A stretch of DNA of 64,000 nt from Candidatus Krumholzibacteriota bacterium (GTDB lineage Bacteria; Krumholzibacteriota; Krumholzibacteriia; Krumholzibacteriales; Krumholzibacteriaceae): contig JAFGBF010000018.1 of the NCBI GenBank assembly GCA_016933255.1, positions 210,133 through 274,132 of the forward strand. Direction: 5' to 3'. The position numbers were made by a program, and so were the translations under genes. The notes beneath the pieces are model-generated. The model made no database searches. It saw nothing but the letters and a program-made list of their open reading frames with translations, and was not told the DNA's origin. Each line of letters begins with the position of its first letter. The first letter of the stretch is position 1. Positions 63,811 to 64,000 of this stretch are shown here, one piece after another.

Positions 63811-63857
63811 TCCGTAAAGATAAGATCCATGAAGAAAGTCCGCAATTTTCTATTCTG

Positions 63858-63886
63858 TTGACAGCGAGGGTGCTGCTTTTTATACT
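63858..63886 (+). promoter_or_regulatory. Consensus sigma-70 promoter for the tRNA
   Basis: TTGACA (63858-63863), a 17-base spacer, TATACT (63881-63886). The sequence after the -10 box is GC-rich (GTCGGGACT), as in stringently controlled stable-RNA promoters. The tRNA begins at about 63925. Confidence 0.85.
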
Positions 63887-63924
63887 AGTCGGGACTCTCG
63901 GTCCGCACGGGGTCGTTTTTTTCT

Positions 63925-64000
63925 GGAGGGCTAGTCCTAATTGGTAAGGCAGCGGATTTGAAATCCGCCGGGCGCAAGCCCTTGGGGGTTCGAGTCCCTC
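63925..64000 (+). tRNA. tRNA-Ser (anticodon UGA), 3' end outside window
   Basis: The acceptor 5' side GGAGGGC, D-arm, anticodon stem GCGGA/TCCGC with loop TTTGAAA (anticodon TGA at 63959-63961), a long variable arm (GGGC-GCAA-GCCC) and a T-arm with TTCGAGT are all visible. The window ends inside the T-stem. The long variable arm and anticodon indicate serine, not selenocysteine. Confidence 0.92.

Noticed and set aside
63807..63950. A 47-codon frame starting with ATG at 63807
   Set aside because: It runs over the consensus tRNA promoter and into the tRNA, so it is unlikely to be a gene.
63925..64000. tRNA-Sec, since a selenoprotein gene is in the same window
   Set aside because: The anticodon loop is TTTGAAA (anticodon TGA), not one with TCA, and the acceptor/D-arm lengths fit tRNA-Ser.

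Overview
This 64 kb window is from a diderm (Gram-negative-type) bacterium with intermediate GC content. Evidence for an outer membrane is a TolC-like channel, an RND pump with periplasmic adaptor, several lipobox lipoproteins and an HtrA protease. The genes are densely packed. I see no phage, insertion sequence or CRISPR array. The lineage cannot be fixed from the sequence; an uncultivated phylum of the FCB type is only a guess. Layout: 1-4.5 kb holds membrane proteins, a decarboxylase-like protein, an SDR and a DUF2891 protein. 4.5-7.5 kb holds a saccharopine-dehydrogenase-like enzyme, a MarR regulator and an EamA permease. 7.7-11.5 kb holds a cysteine desulfurase-SelD fusion, a YitT protein and a flavin-binding protein. 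11.5-14 kb holds a CBM9-like lipoprotein and a trypsin-like lipoprotein. 14-18 kb is a minus-strand run of pepT, selD and a membrane-bound spermidine-synthase-like gene. 18-26.6 kb holds housekeeping and stress genes (YigZ, rhomboid, patatin, amino-acid permease with an EIIA-like tail, carbonic anhydrase, acylphosphatase, amidotransferase, HtrA, a Trk-half/RCK protein). 26.7-30 kb is a divergent myo-inositol locus (ino1, LysR, inositol monophosphatase). 30-33.2 kb holds secreted and small membrane proteins. 33.2-51.2 kb is a long minus-strand transport operon. 51.3-58.9 kb holds a ChaN-like protein, a TrkH/TrkA pair, a POT-family transporter and a sodium:solute symporter. 58.9-60 kb holds a second PepT-like peptidase. 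From 60.1 kb to the end there is a surface-sugar cluster and a tRNA-Ser. The two strongest discoveries follow. First, the selD gene at 15703-16761 (minus) reads through an in-frame TGA at the active-site position, followed by a SECIS-like hairpin, so it is almost certainly a selenoprotein; the window also has a Cys-type SelD fused to a NifS-like desulfurase, giving two selenophosphate synthetases. Second, the 33.2-48.6 kb operon combines a full RND tripartite pump (OMF, adaptor, two RND proteins) with two ABC modules. One ABC ATPase is fused to the C-terminus of an RND permease (1570 aa), and one ABC permease is fused to a degenerate M1-peptidase-like region and a golvesin-like C-terminal domain. 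This looks like a hybrid ATP/ion-gradient envelope export machine. Regulatory signals that can be read by eye include good sigma-70-type promoters before the sugar cluster, the tRNA, the trypsin-like lipoprotein and the EamA and saccharopine-type genes. There are also overlapping divergent promoters with a dyad between ino1 and lysR, an inverted repeat before marR, an ECF-sigma-like promoter before htrA, and three clear terminator-like hairpin regions.
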